From UBA4416 sp964543545 (lineage in GTDB: Bacteria; Bacteroidota; Bacteroidia; B-17B0; Aurantibacillaceae), in NCBI GenBank assembly GCA_964543545.1, contig CAZIYT010000005.1, positions 124,001 through 188,000 of the forward strand: 64,000 nt of DNA, read 5' to 3'. Made by a program: the position numbers and the translations under genes. Below the pieces are notes generated by a model that worked only from the letters and a program-made list of their open reading frames with translations, was not told where the DNA came from and made no database searches. Numbering within the stretch: position 1 is the first letter of the stretch; the number at the start of each line of letters is the position of its first letter. Below are positions 9,931 through 18,218 of the stretch, one piece after another.

Positions 9931-10057
9931 GACATCCTCCGGCCTTCGGCTCCTTTAAAGGAAGAATTTGGCAAACTCATGATAAAGTATTCATATTGTT
10001 TTTTGAGTTTGTCAAATTCCCTCTTTCCAAGAGGGTGCCCGGAGGGCGGGAGATGTC
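9931..10057. repeat. Long imperfect inverted repeat (extragenic palindromic element)
   Basis: The outer ends are GACATC and GATGTC; inside, GGCAAACTCA pairs with TGAGTTTGTC across a loop of about 30 nt, and TTTAAAGGAAGAATTTG is roughly complementary to CAAATTCCCTCTTTCC. Each arm also contains its own small palindrome (CTCCTTTAAAGGAG-like and CCCTCTTTCCAAGAGGG). The element of about 127 bp lies between convergent genes. It has the look of a MITE-like or REP-like repeat, and I see no coding potential. Confidence 0.7.
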
Positions 10058-10108
10058 AGAGAATAGTATTCAGGTAAGAATATGTGAATGAAATAATAGG
10101 TCAAAATA

Positions 10109-10145
10109 AAAAACCATGTTATACAATTGTAACATGGTTTTCTTT
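10109..10145. terminator. Bidirectional terminator between convergent genes
   Basis: Perfect 11-bp stem AAACCATGTTA / TAACATGGTTT with loop TACAATTG, an A run on the left and TTCTTTTT on the right. It can act for the efflux operon from the left and for the glycosyltransferase gene from the right. Confidence 0.8.
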
Positions 10146-10170
10146 TTCAAATTTCCCGATATGAAACATT

Positions 10171-12123
10171 TTAAGACCCCAGCTTCCGGATGCATTTCCA
10201 GATGATAGCCAGGTCTTTCTCGGGCCTGTAATCCTTGGCATAGCGCAGGTTCAGCAGCTTGATCTTATCGGCATCGAGTGCGGCAGCAGAGAGCAGATCG
10301 GGAGACACTACCGAGCGCTTGATGCTCGGCAGGGATTTATCCGTGGCTTTGCCGTAACCTACCCAGGAATAAAACCCGAATAAGACACTGAACACGTTCA
10401 AAAAATAGCGTGACTTCTTCTCCTGCAAAAAGAACAGGACAGGGCTCAATACCAGCGCCAGAAAGGCTACCCCGAAATCGAGCAGACGCTTTTTGCGCTG
10501 ATTTTCCGGCTTCGTAATGCTGTTCACATCGATCATATACAGATCGCCGGCCGTATCGATGTGGTTGCTGCCAATGATCGACAGGCTATCCGGTGAAGCG
10601 ATCTTAAAATCCACCCCGCTGGAGACCATGGTGAGCATGTAATTGATGATCTCCTGGGAGCTGATGTCCTTGGCACAAAAAATAATTTCGTTGATGCCAT
10701 GCACCTTAATCACTTCATCGAGTTGGGCAATGTGACCGATGCTGGAAATGCCTTGCCCCTCGCTATTCTCCGTATTTACAAAGCCGATGAAGGAAGGCTT
10801 GAGCTGTGTTTCTTTCAGGAGCTTCGAGACGCGCTCAAACTCGACCGCATTACCGGCAATGGCAATCCGCTTGGTATTTTCCGATGAAAGGCTGTAGGAG
10901 CGCACTTTCAGGAAATGCAGGCTCAGCCTCAGCAGGAGGTAGCTCACAAAAGCCCAGCCGGTGCCAAATAAGATAAAAGCCCTCGAAAAGCGCAGTGTTT
11001 CCGGTAAGAGGGAATAGCCCAGTAAAATAAAAATGGTGCCCACCACAATGCCCCGCACAATTTTCAGCAGCTTCACCGGCTTATCATATCCGCCGTTGAA
11101 GTACACCATCAGGATCCAGATAAGCGCATAAGCGGGAAAAGCGATCAGCAGCAGCTTCTGGGAATAGACATCCACGCTGAGACCCGTTTTGTTGAGGTAC
11201 AAATCTTTAATAACGAAGAGCCCGGCCGTGAGCCAGATAAAATCGATGAGCGGCACCGTGAAGGCCTTGAAGAAACGGCTCAGCAGGGCTGTCCCGGCTT
11301 TCAGGATAATGGCGAGATTGATGAGAAAGGTAAACCAGAAGGTGTGAGACCCGCTGAAATGCTTTTTCGAAAAAATAGCCATGGCCTTATAAAAAATAAG
11401 GACATAATTGATGCTGCTCCGCTTCGTGCTTTCCCCCTTGTAATGGATGATTTGCGTGAGCGGAAAGTAATAGTTCTTATAACCCGCTTTGGTAATGCGG
11501 TAGGAGAGGTCGATGTCCTCCCCGTACATGAAAAAGGTTTCGTCCAGCAGGCCGATCTTATCCAGCAGGCTCTTGCGCATCAGCATGAAAGCGCCGCTCA
11601 GGACGTCTACCTCGTTCACTGCATTTTCAGGAAGGTAGGTCAGGTGGTATTTTCCGAATTTCCGGGACCGTGGGAAGAGTTTCGAGAGGCCGAACATCTT
11701 GTAAAAAGCGACCGTCGGTGTTGGCAGGCCGCGCTTGGATTCGGGGGCAAAGTTCCCCTGCCCGTCCAGCATTTTCACGCCCAGTCCGCCGGCATCCGGG
11801 TGCTCGTCCATAAAGGTGACTGTTTTCACAAAGGTATCTTCCTGCACCACGGTATCAGGGTTGAGCAGGAGCACATATTCGCCTTTGGCCAGACGGATAG
11901 CCTGGTTATTGGCTACAGAGAAGCCGGTATTGGCCTTGTTCTCAATCAGGGTGATCTGCGGGAATTTGCTTTTGATGAGGTTTACGGAGCCGTCCACGGA
12001 ATTATTATCCACGACAAACACCTCGCAGCTCACATGCTGTGCGGCTTTCAGCACCGAAAAGAGGCATTGCTCAATGAAGTGCTTGACGTTGTAATTGACA
12101 ATAACGACGGATAGTTTAACCAC
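10171..12123 (-). CDS. Membrane glycosyltransferase family 2 with degenerate sugar-transferase tail
   Basis: 650 residues, GTG start. Residues 1-240 are a GT2 domain (LSVVIVNYNVKHFIEQCL, VVDNNSVDGS, LLLNPDTVV, MYGEDIDLSYRI), close to rhamnosyltransferase-like enzymes using nucleotide sugars at the cytoplasmic face. About 265-400 is a block of membrane helices. A Rossmann-like domain follows (RIAIAGNAVEFERV...EIIFCAKDIS), as found in polyprenyl-phosphate sugar transferases. The end keeps only scraps of the bacterial sugar-transferase domain: KRLLDFGVAFLALVLSP, SWVGYGK for the usual SLVGPRP, and YRPEKDLAIIWK for the usual YSPWWDLKIILKT. The acidic catalytic core between them is missing, so I infer loss of phosphosugar-transferase activity. 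It probably acts in cell-surface polysaccharide synthesis. Confidence 0.8.
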   Translation of the reverse strand: MVKLSVVIVNYNVKHFIEQCLFSVLKAAQHVSCEVFVVDNNSVDGSVNLIKSKFPQITLIENKANTGFSVANNQAIRLAKGEYVLLLNPDTVVQEDTFVKTVTFMDEHPDAGGLGVKMLDGQGNFAPESKRGLPTPTVAFYKMFGLSKLFPRSRKFGKYHLTYLPENAVNEVDVLSGAFMLMRKSLLDKIGLLDETFFMYGEDIDLSYRITKAGYKNYYFPLTQIIHYKGESTKRSSINYVLIFYKAMAIFSKKHFSGSHTFWFTFLINLAIILKAGTALLSRFFKAFTVPLIDFIWLTAGLFVIKDLYLNKTGLSVDVYSQKLLLIAFPAYALIWILMVYFNGGYDKPVKLLKIVRGIVVGTIFILLGYSLLPETLRFSRAFILFGTGWAFVSYLLLRLSLHFLKVRSYSLSSENTKRIAIAGNAVEFERVSKLLKETQLKPSFIGFVNTENSEGQGISSIGHIAQLDEVIKVHGINEIIFCAKDISSQEIINYMLTMVSSGVDFKIASPDSLSIIGSNHIDTAGDLYMIDVNSITKPENQRKKRLLDFGVAFLALVLSPVLFFLQEKKSRYFLNVFSVLFGFYSWVGYGKATDKSLPSIKRSVVSPDLLSAAALDADKIKLLNLRYAKDYRPEKDLAIIWKCIRKLGS

Positions 12124-12252
12124 GGCTTAAAGCGCTAAAAATAGCAAAATATTGCCTGATCCGGCGGATTAAAAAAAGTGAGCGTGGGAATGAAAAAAAT
12201 TAGTAAATTCGCATTCCGTTTTGGCACTGTAGCGCTGAAATGCATAAATACT

Positions 12253-12298
12253 GGTCCGGTAGCTCTCACGACGTGTCGTGAGGATAGAGCATCGGACC
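12253..12298 (+). pseudogene. Collapsed tRNA-Arg-like copy with a palindrome in its D loop
   Basis: GGTCCGGTAGCTC at 12253-12265 is identical to the first 13 bases of the functional tRNA-Arg 62 bp downstream, and GGATAGAGC (12282-12290) matches its D arm. Between them, a 16-bp palindrome (12266-12281) replaces the four D-loop bases AGCT. The anticodon and T arms are gone; TCGGACC (12292-12298) closes a 7-bp acceptor-like stem with GGTCCGG. It would fold as an acceptor stem plus an extended D hairpin, and lies in the probable 5' leader of the real tRNA. It cannot decode. Confidence 0.7.
12266..12281. repeat. Dispersed 16-bp palindrome, copy 1
   Basis: TCACGAC-GT-GTCGTGA: 7-bp arms around a 2-nt centre. 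The same arms with other centres recur at 39621-39636 (CT) and 57558-57573 (GC). This copy sits inside the tRNA-like remnant. Confidence 0.8.
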
Positions 12299-12314
12299 GA
12301 GAACAAAGATTATT

Positions 12315-12388
12315 GGTCCGGTAGCTCAGCTGGATAGAGCAGCTGCCTTCTAAGCAGCAGGCCATTGGTTCGAATCCAATCCGGATCA
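12315..12388 (+). tRNA. tRNA-Arg (anticodon TCT)
   Basis: 74 nt. The acceptor stem GGTCCGG pairs with CCGGATC (one G-U), with discriminator A at 12388 and no encoded CCA (CAAA follows). The D arm is GCTC...GAGC with GGATA in the loop; the anticodon stem GCTGC/GCAGC encloses CTTCTAA, giving anticodon TCT (reads AGA); the T arm is ATTGG-TTCGAAT-CCAAT. All stems are intact. Confidence 0.96.
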
Positions 12389-12395
12389 CAAAAGA

Positions 12396-12422
12396 AAACC
12401 ACCTTCATCGGGTGGTTTTTTT
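12396..12422 (+). terminator. Terminator after tRNA-Arg
   Basis: AACCACC, loop TTCATC, then GGGTGGTT followed by seven T, starting about 8 bp after the tRNA. A clean intrinsic terminator. Confidence 0.85.
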
Positions 12423-12512
12423 AGTTTAATAGTATAGCTGAGTAGAGCATCCCGGGAAAGCACCTGAAGCCTATAGCTGCGGTGGCTGAGCAGTTGCAGT
12501 AAGCTTATGTTT

Positions 12513-12791
12513 GGCTCCTACGGAGCCATGTTGTGTTTTGGTATTACTCTTAATAATATTTTGCTCCTAACGGAGCAAGAAACCGATTTAATCGAAATTG
12601 TTTACGGATCATATTCTTATACCCGTAGCCCCTCCGAATGGCCTGGCCGGGCGGAGAGTATTATGTTTATAGAAATGTATTTCCCCCATAGTTTTTTTGC
12701 TCCGTCAGGAGCAATGTGTTGTTTTGACTAAGTAGGATTTACAATACCTGTTTTTAATAAGATAGAGTGCGACATGCCGCTCCTCCGGAGC
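12513..12791. repeat. Cluster of GCTCC/GGAGC extragenic palindromes
   Basis: Four palindromes with GCTCC/GGAGC arms and 3-4 nt centres lie at 12513-12527, 12561-12578, 12697-12714 and 12779-12791. AT-rich stretches such as ATGTTGTGTTTTG (after the first) and ATGTGTTGTTTTG (after the third) are also shared, so the unit is longer than the palindrome. The stretch 12423-12809 has no convincing gene; it looks like an array of a dispersed repeat family. Confidence 0.65.
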
Positions 12792-12809
12792 AATGCATCC
12801 GGAAGAGAA

Positions 12810-13313
12810 TTACCCTCTCTTACTTTCCTCATACGTAGGGCCATACATACCAGGCACCTTGTTGCCGGTAGCGCGCAGGTATACAATCATTTCACCGCGG
12901 TGGTGATAAATGTGATTAAACAAAAAGCCACGTGACACAATGCCTCTCGGCATAGGGCCAAGCACGACGTGATCTCCGACTTTCATGGTCCAATCAGCTT
13001 GCAATTTTTCCTCGGTCAATGTTTTTAAAGCCGCTCTGGCTTTCTCCACATTACTTTCAAAAAGGGCAAGAGTAGCTTTGATGTCATTCACATCGCCCCG
13101 CTCAAGGTGATCGGTAGCCATATCATAAACATCCTGGGTAAGCGTTCCTACATACCAGTAGTAAATGGTGGCGATGTGTTGTGCCAGCTCTCCCATGGTC
13201 CAGGACGTTGGAGAGGGCTTATAGCTTAAATCTTTTTCAGGAACAGCCTGCAACAATTTACGTGTGCTCGTTACTTCGTGTTCGAATTCTGTCATTAAAT
13301 ACTCCAGTATCAT
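12810..13313 (-). CDS. DinB-like four-helix-bundle protein
   Basis: 167 residues, ATG start. Pattern of the DinB/YfiT-like superfamily: an N-terminal helix (MTEFEHEVTSTRKLLQAVPE), the PSPTSWTMGELAQHIA motif with metal-ligand candidate H46, and near the C terminus NHIYHHRGEMIVYLRATG with H134 and H138. These three histidines form the usual metal triad of the fold. Family members include thiol-dependent transferases and stress-induced proteins of unknown activity; the exact reaction here is unknown. It is monocistronic or loosely followed by nothing on its strand, with palindromic repeats downstream. Confidence 0.82.
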   Translation of the reverse strand: MILEYLMTEFEHEVTSTRKLLQAVPEKDLSYKPSPTSWTMGELAQHIATIYYWYVGTLTQDVYDMATDHLERGDVNDIKATLALFESNVEKARAALKTLTEEKLQADWTMKVGDHVVLGPMPRGIVSRGFLFNHIYHHRGEMIVYLRATGNKVPGMYGPTYEESKRG

Positions 13314-13401
13314 GTCTCAATGGTTTTAAAATAAAGATAGTAAAATGCTTCATATTAATTTATGAGGCGCTATGATAACATCCTCGGGTCAATAGTATGG
13401 A

Positions 13402-13917
13402 TCAATCCTTACCAGACTTCTGCATGTGTTCAATCGCCGCCCATCCTTCCGGCGTGATGCCCATGATCTCCGTGGCCACTCCCAAAGTCTTGTAGGTATC
13501 GAAGAAAGCCATCTGTGCAATCGGGTGATCGACTTCACTCATAAGCTGATAGCCTTGTTGACGCAGCTCAGCGGTAACCTTGTCGAAACTGCTAATGGGT
13601 AAGCGAAAGGCTAAGTGCTGCGTGCCGCCTGCCGGGTACTTGGCGAGGTAGTCATGAAACATGCTTTGTCCGGAAAGGGGCTGGATGAGTTCGATAAACG
13701 TCCCTCCGTTATAGGCCTGGGTCGTGAGCCAATCGCCCGCTACAACCTCGCCATAGTAAGTCATGTTCAGCTCTTCCGCATGCATGTGCTCCGGTTTGGG
13801 AAAACCAGCGATGCCCAGGGCACCTGACAGAAATTTTACAGAGACATGGATGTCCGGGACTACCCAGCCGATTTGCGCGAACTCGAGTCCGGCGATGGTA
13901 TTGTTGATCGTACTCAT
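13402..13917 (-). CDS. VOC-superfamily (glyoxalase-like) protein
   Basis: 171 residues. It has paired beta-alpha-beta-beta-beta modules of the vicinal oxygen chelate fold: FAQIGWVVPDIHVSVKFLSGALGI at the N terminus and GTQHLAFRLPISSFDKVTAELRQQGYQL in the middle, the latter with the H and E-type metal-ligand region. Related proteins act as dioxygenases, epimerases or lyases on small molecules; I cannot assign the substrate. It ends with a short polar tail. Upstream (13918-14134) I see nothing notable. Confidence 0.8.
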   Translation of the reverse strand: MSTINNTIAGLEFAQIGWVVPDIHVSVKFLSGALGIAGFPKPEHMHAEELNMTYYGEVVAGDWLTTQAYNGGTFIELIQPLSGQSMFHDYLAKYPAGGTQHLAFRLPISSFDKVTAELRQQGYQLMSEVDHPIAQMAFFDTYKTLGVATEIMGITPEGWAAIEHMQKSGKD

Positions 13918-14134
13918 TTTTAGTGTTTTTAATGGTTGAACAAAGTTACACCTTGCAGGCCTTCTTCACCCGGGGCATCTACGCCAATAAGCGGGCTATT
14001 TGCGACTACCGGCTGTATGTAAAGCGCAGACAAACATGATCACCACGTCCTTCAAATGTTGTACCACAAGGTTTACTGAAACGACTTAAACTCAACGTCG
14101 TTTCGTGTACTATCTTTATTATTAAGTGATTGAA

Positions 14135-15184
14135 TTATTTTTTGATGGCCCAGCGCAGCTTAGCGGAACGCGCGCGCGGATTGGTGTTGCATTCTTCTGC
14201 CGATGCGCGGATTGCGTCCGGAGCGACTTCGCTGTAAATGCCTTCGCGGAATAAGCTCTGAAAGGATTTTTTCACACGGCGGTCTTCACCGGAATGAAAA
14301 GAAAGTATCGCCACACGTCCGCCTTTGGCAAGCGCCTGAGGAAGCTTTTCAAGAAACTTATCCAGGACACCAAACTCATCATTAACCTCAATTCTTAAAG
14401 CCTGGAAACAGCGCTGGCAGGATTTCTTAACCTGATCTTTCCGGCTTGCCTGCGGAAGAAAACTCATGGCCTCCCGGATGATCTGCTGAAGCTGTGTGGT
14501 TGTGCTTATCGCCATTCCTTTTCTGAGTGAGGAAATAATGGCTTCGGAAATTTGTTGCGAAAAAGGCTCATCTGAGTTTATGGTGAAAAGCTGTTCGAGG
14601 TCGTGTTGAGAAACCGTTTTTAAAAAGGTGGCGGCAGACTTCCCGCTTTTGGGATTAAGCCTCAGGTCCAGCGGACCTTCCACCTTAAATGAAAATCCTC
14701 TTTCAGGATTATCGATTTGCATGGAAGACACGCCCAGGTCTGCCAATACAAAATGGAAGAGGCCTGCTTCGGCAGCAACCTGGTCTATGCCGGAAAAATT
14801 CATTTTTTTAATGATGACATGCTCAGGGCCAAAACCCAGGGAGGCCAGGCGATCCCGTGTCAGCGGCAACTCAAAAGGATCAACATCGATCGCATATAAA
14901 AGTCCGCCCGGCGCCAGGTATTTCAGCATCTCTGCGCTGTGGCCGCCATAGCCCAGCGTGGCATCAAGCCCGGTCTGCCCGGGAATAATTTTAAGGAAGT
15001 CCATGATCTCATTCACACAGATAGAGCGGTGCATCCCTGCCGGGGTCCGCCCCTGCTGGATCACTTTCGCAACATCTGCTGCATACTGCCCCGGCTGTAG
15101 CTCTTTGTATTTTTCTTTAAACGCTTTAGGATGCGTCCCTTTGTATCTTACCCGTCGTCCCGGCTTTGGTGTTTCATCATCCAT
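14135..15184 (-). CDS. rsmH: RsmH-type 16S rRNA (cytosine-N4) methyltransferase, long paralogue form
   Basis: 349 residues. The SAM-binding motif is DATLGYGGHSAEMLKYL, the MraW/RsmH signature is ERGFSFKVEGPLDLRLN, and the late motif is VAILSFHSGEDRRVKK, all diagnostic of RsmH, which N4-methylates C1402 of 16S rRNA. It differs from the classical division-cluster enzyme by an N-terminal basic extension (RRVRYKGTHPKAFKEKYKE), a feature I recall from the RsmH2 paralogues of clostridia. No mraZ, ftsL or other dcw gene is adjacent, so this is probably a second copy; whether it modifies the same base is unknown. Confidence 0.85.
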   Translation of the reverse strand: MDDETPKPGRRVRYKGTHPKAFKEKYKELQPGQYAADVAKVIQQGRTPAGMHRSICVNEIMDFLKIIPGQTGLDATLGYGGHSAEMLKYLAPGGLLYAIDVDPFELPLTRDRLASLGFGPEHVIIKKMNFSGIDQVAAEAGLFHFVLADLGVSSMQIDNPERGFSFKVEGPLDLRLNPKSGKSAATFLKTVSQHDLEQLFTINSDEPFSQQISEAIISSLRKGMAISTTTQLQQIIREAMSFLPQASRKDQVKKSCQRCFQALRIEVNDEFGVLDKFLEKLPQALAKGGRVAILSFHSGEDRRVKKSFQSLFREGIYSEVAPDAIRASAEECNTNPRARSAKLRWAIKK

Positions 15185-15211
15185 CCCGTTAAGGTAGGCT
15201 TTTCATTCCAT

Positions 15212-15245
15212 AAAAAAACCCTCCGTGAAACACGGAAGGGTTTTG
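15212..15245 (-). terminator. Terminator between two minus-strand genes
   Basis: AAAACCCTCCGTG, loop AAA, CACGGAAGGGTTTT, with seven A on the plus strand at the left, which is the U run of a minus-strand transcript. It ends transcription of the VOC gene at 15279 before rsmH. Confidence 0.8.
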
Positions 15246-15278
15246 CTTGAAAGCCGTTTGCTTTTGGGTGGTTTATTT

Positions 15279-15701
15279 CTAAGCCTCCATCAATGTCTTA
15301 ATATCAAATTTCGACATCTTCATAAAAGCCTGAACAACCCTTTGCCCTTTCTCAGGATCGGCCATAAGCTTAGGCAGAATGGAAGGAACCACCTGCCAGG
15401 ATACGCCGAACTTATCGTCGAGCCAGCCGCACTGATCGTAGCGACCGCCAGCCCCCAGCTTTTCCCAGTAGTAATCAACCTCTTCCTGGTTTTCGCATTC
15501 GATCACAAAAGAGGTGGCCGGCGTAAACTTATACTTGGGCCCGCCATTCAAGGCCATAAAGCGGTTCCCGTTCAGCAGAAAGTTTACGGCAATAGAATTC
15601 TCCTGTGTGATTTCCGAGTTTTTAAAAATGGAGCAGTAATAGTCTGCAGCGGCTTTGGCTTGTCCGTCAAACCATAAGCAAGGATACATTTGATTTTTCA
15701 T
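15279..15701 (-). CDS. PhnB-like VOC protein
   Basis: 140 residues from the ATG at 15701 (MKNQMYPCLWFDGQAKAAADYYCSIFKNSE); longer upstream frames lack family homology and overlap the preceding gene. The FDGQAKAAADYYCSIF start, the FMALNGGPKYKFTPA stretch and the end motif DKFGVSWQVVPSILPKLM are typical of the PhnB / 3-demethylubiquinone methyltransferase-like VOC subfamily. Most members lack a known reaction. The C-terminal PEKGQRVVQAFMKMSKFDI is the common tail. It lies 88 bp from the AraC gene and may share its transcript. Confidence 0.85.
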   Translation of the reverse strand: MKNQMYPCLWFDGQAKAAADYYCSIFKNSEITQENSIAVNFLLNGNRFMALNGGPKYKFTPATSFVIECENQEEVDYYWEKLGAGGRYDQCGWLDDKFGVSWQVVPSILPKLMADPEKGQRVVQAFMKMSKFDIKTLMEA

Positions 15702-15789
15702 GTGTGATGTGTTTAAGATTATACGATGCGTCAAAATTAGACCCGGTACTCTCCTTAAAATAGAACAAAGCCGACACCACCTGTTTTTT

Positions 15790-16563
15790 TTATGGCGAGG
15801 AACCAAAATTGAGGTAATCTTTCGGCCGCAGGTTCGTAAACTCTTTGAATGCCCGGATGTAATGGCTCTGGTCGGCATAGCCGTTTGCAAAAGCGATGTC
15901 CGAGAGCTTATCATACTTCCGGCTGTTCAACTGCTGAAAGGCCGAATTGAACTGGCAGATGCGCCTGTACTGGTTTGGCGCGATGCCGATGCTCTGCTCG
16001 AACAGGCGCTGAAAGCTTCGCTCGGTCATCGACAATTCCTTCTGAACCAGGACCAAAGCATCTTTCGAAGGGTTAGCCACGATCCGATCCGTGGCATACT
16101 TCACCGGGAAATTATGGCTCTCCGATCCGGATTGTAATCCTGCAATATAGGCATCCAGTAAAGCCATCCGGCTTTCCAGGGTCCTGGCATTCACCAGCTG
16201 CTCCTGGAGCATGAGGGTTTTCTTCGGTGCCAGCACATGGAGGTCAAGCGGCTGATCGGTCAGCTCCCGCGCTGTGATCCCGAATAAGGAAAACAAGGCA
16301 TAAGGCTTAAAGAAGTAGGCAATCATCGTAAAGCCCTCCTGGAAGGTTAAGAGTTCCGGAAGAATGGTTTGCCCGAAAAGTGTCAGGTGGCTTGTAGAGC
16401 TGGTTCCGAGAACTCCCCTGGTGGATTTAAAAAGCAGGCTGGGTTGTCCGTTGGCAAATAAAGGCAGGGAGAAGGAACCGATCAGCCGGTCATGCTCGAT
16501 GACCAGGATCCTATCCACGCATGCCGCAAGATGCCCTTCCGGCTTAAGATTCCTGACGTTCAT
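15790..16563 (-). CDS. AraC-family transcriptional regulator
   Basis: 257 residues from the ATG at 16563. The C terminus holds two helix-turn-helix motifs: SMTERSFQRLFEQSIGIAPNQ, then LSDIAFANGYADQSHYIRAFKEF and the closing LRPKDYL. The N-terminal domain (DUF6597-like pattern, SLPLFANGQPSLLF) is a sensing domain with unknown ligand. It is upstream of the PhnB-like VOC gene, which may be its target. An in-frame ATG at 16641 is possible, but the extension (cysteine-rich, basic) looks non-native. Confidence 0.85.
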   Translation of the reverse strand: MNVRNLKPEGHLAACVDRILVIEHDRLIGSFSLPLFANGQPSLLFKSTRGVLGTSSTSHLTLFGQTILPELLTFQEGFTMIAYFFKPYALFSLFGITARELTDQPLDLHVLAPKKTLMLQEQLVNARTLESRMALLDAYIAGLQSGSESHNFPVKYATDRIVANPSKDALVLVQKELSMTERSFQRLFEQSIGIAPNQYRRICQFNSAFQQLNSRKYDKLSDIAFANGYADQSHYIRAFKEFTNLRPKDYLNFGSSP

Positions 16564-16810
16564 AGTTTTGCCTTTACATGGGCTTCCGGTTAAAAAAAAA
16601 TGCCTGCACCCATCATAAAGATACCCAAAATTCGTTTTCAATACAGCGGCGGTCCAAACGTTTTTGTGGCATTTCCGGGTACGGAAAAATGGTACAAAAC
16701 ACGTCCCAAAACGGGTATAAACCCCCGTTTTTATGTGTAGATATTCTTATACATTTGATTAGCTTATCGTACCTGGAAATCGTGTCAACAACGTCTTACT
16801 ATCAAAACCT

Positions 16811-18217
16811 ATGAATGCTAATTTCAAAATATGGCTCTCCAATTTTCTGAAAAGAGATTGGATCCAGAAAGGCGAGGGCAGGCTGACTTATGTTCAGCTC
16901 TTCGGTTTTATGCTTATTGCCTTTGGTGTGGTTTACCTGGCCTCCTATCTTTTACCAGGCGGGATCATTCATTATTTCAGCTCGCTCGGGCTGAATGAAA
17001 ACCCAACTGCCAATGGTATTTCCATTGCCTTTTTCACCACCATGCTGGGTGTGGCCTTTGCCTTTCCGGATATGCTGAGAGGGCAGACCAAAGAGATCAG
17101 CACCATGCGCATCATCGTGTTTATGTTTGCCAATGTGATCTGCATGCTGCTTTTAAAGATCGGCTGGGAAAAAGGGTCTCTGCAGGGCATTGGCCTGGAT
17201 GGCTATTGGATGGGAGTCATCGCCTTTGTGTTTGGCGCCAAAGCCACCCAGTCTTATTTTGAAAATGCCAGGTCGCTTCTCCCGGGCTCAGGCGCGAAGG
17301 CCGACTCCGATGCTCCTGCCTTAACGAATGCAGAGCTCTCCCGGCTGGCGACCAATCAAAACCGGGATGAGTTACTGGCGAGGTATCCGAACATTGAATG
17401 CGTCAGCAATACCCTGAAAGACGGAAAAAGTCTTGTAACGATTTACGTCAGGGATTCGGAAACCCAGGCTATTCCAACGGAAGTAACAGCCATCCTGAAA
17501 AACGGCTCGGCCATCAGGGTTCCGACGGAGATTATTTCCGGTGCAGGTGAAGGAACACCACACATCGGGCAGGCAACGGATGAGCTCAGTGATTCCAATA
17601 GCCCGAAGTACTATGGCTCGGTATGCTGCCTCGTCGATTCCACAACCAATCCCGGTTTCAAAGGCATCGTCACCTCCGGGCATGTGTTTACCTACGGCGA
17701 CTTCCGCGACTACGGTGGAGTGCTGCGACAGGATCAAAAAAGAGACGTGCTTCTTAACGGCATTCCTTCCACCAAACTCTTCTTTCAGCAAATGAAATTT
17801 AACCAGGATCTTGCCATCACCGAGATAACGGATAAAGCCGATGTTCCCAACGACTACCTCTCTTTTGCCGGAGGATGTTACGAAGTGTCGGACAGCGATC
17901 TTCATACGGCGGTTCCGAATATTACGATTGCCTCGCGACAGAACAACATCCGTGACGCCTACCTCCTGGACTTCGACGTATCTTTTGAAATTAAATATTT
18001 CAACACACCGCGCTACATCCGCAACATCATCCTTATCGGGAGCACCAACAACAGGGCCACTTCCCAAACCGTTTCTACCGGCGGAGATTCAGGCAGCTGT
18101 GTCTATCACAAGGAAACGGGAAAACTGATCGGGATGCTGCTGGGCGGAAATACAAAATTCAGCTTCGTATTGCCTTTACAAGATACCCTTAACTCTTTTA
18201 ACTTTAAATTGTCATAA
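16811..18217 (+). CDS. Membrane-anchored trypsin-like serine protease
   Basis: 468 residues. The first 155 carry four hydrophobic segments (about 29-50, 69-86, 100-118, 131-149). After a linker comes a small beta-rich region (about 190-262), then a chymotrypsin-fold protease with a readable triad: H291 in VTSGHVF, D333 in NQDLAITEI and S427 in STGGDSGSCVY. The GDSGS motif and the following GKLIGMLLG are classical S1/trypsin-like features. The protease has no signal peptide and would sit on the same membrane side as the C terminus of the fourth helix. The gene stops 1 bp before the next ATG, so translation of the pair is coupled. Substrate unknown; I do not recognise the helix domain. Confidence 0.75.
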   Translation: MNANFKIWLSNFLKRDWIQKGEGRLTYVQLFGFMLIAFGVVYLASYLLPGGIIHYFSSLGLNENPTANGISIAFFTTMLGVAFAFPDMLRGQTKEISTMRIIVFMFANVICMLLLKIGWEKGSLQGIGLDGYWMGVIAFVFGAKATQSYFENARSLLPGSGAKADSDAPALTNAELSRLATNQNRDELLARYPNIECVSNTLKDGKSLVTIYVRDSETQAIPTEVTAILKNGSAIRVPTEIISGAGEGTPHIGQATDELSDSNSPKYYGSVCCLVDSTTNPGFKGIVTSGHVFTYGDFRDYGGVLRQDQKRDVLLNGIPSTKLFFQQMKFNQDLAITEITDKADVPNDYLSFAGGCYEVSDSDLHTAVPNITIASRQNNIRDAYLLDFDVSFEIKYFNTPRYIRNIILIGSTNNRATSQTVSTGGDSGSCVYHKETGKLIGMLLGGNTKFSFVLPLQDTLNSFNFKLS

Positions 18218-18218
18218 C

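Noticed and set aside
16811..18217. Possible rhomboid-like or site-2 protease because of the membrane helices.
   Set aside because: The catalytic pattern is H-D-S with GDSGS after the helices, which is the trypsin fold, and no intramembrane motif is present.
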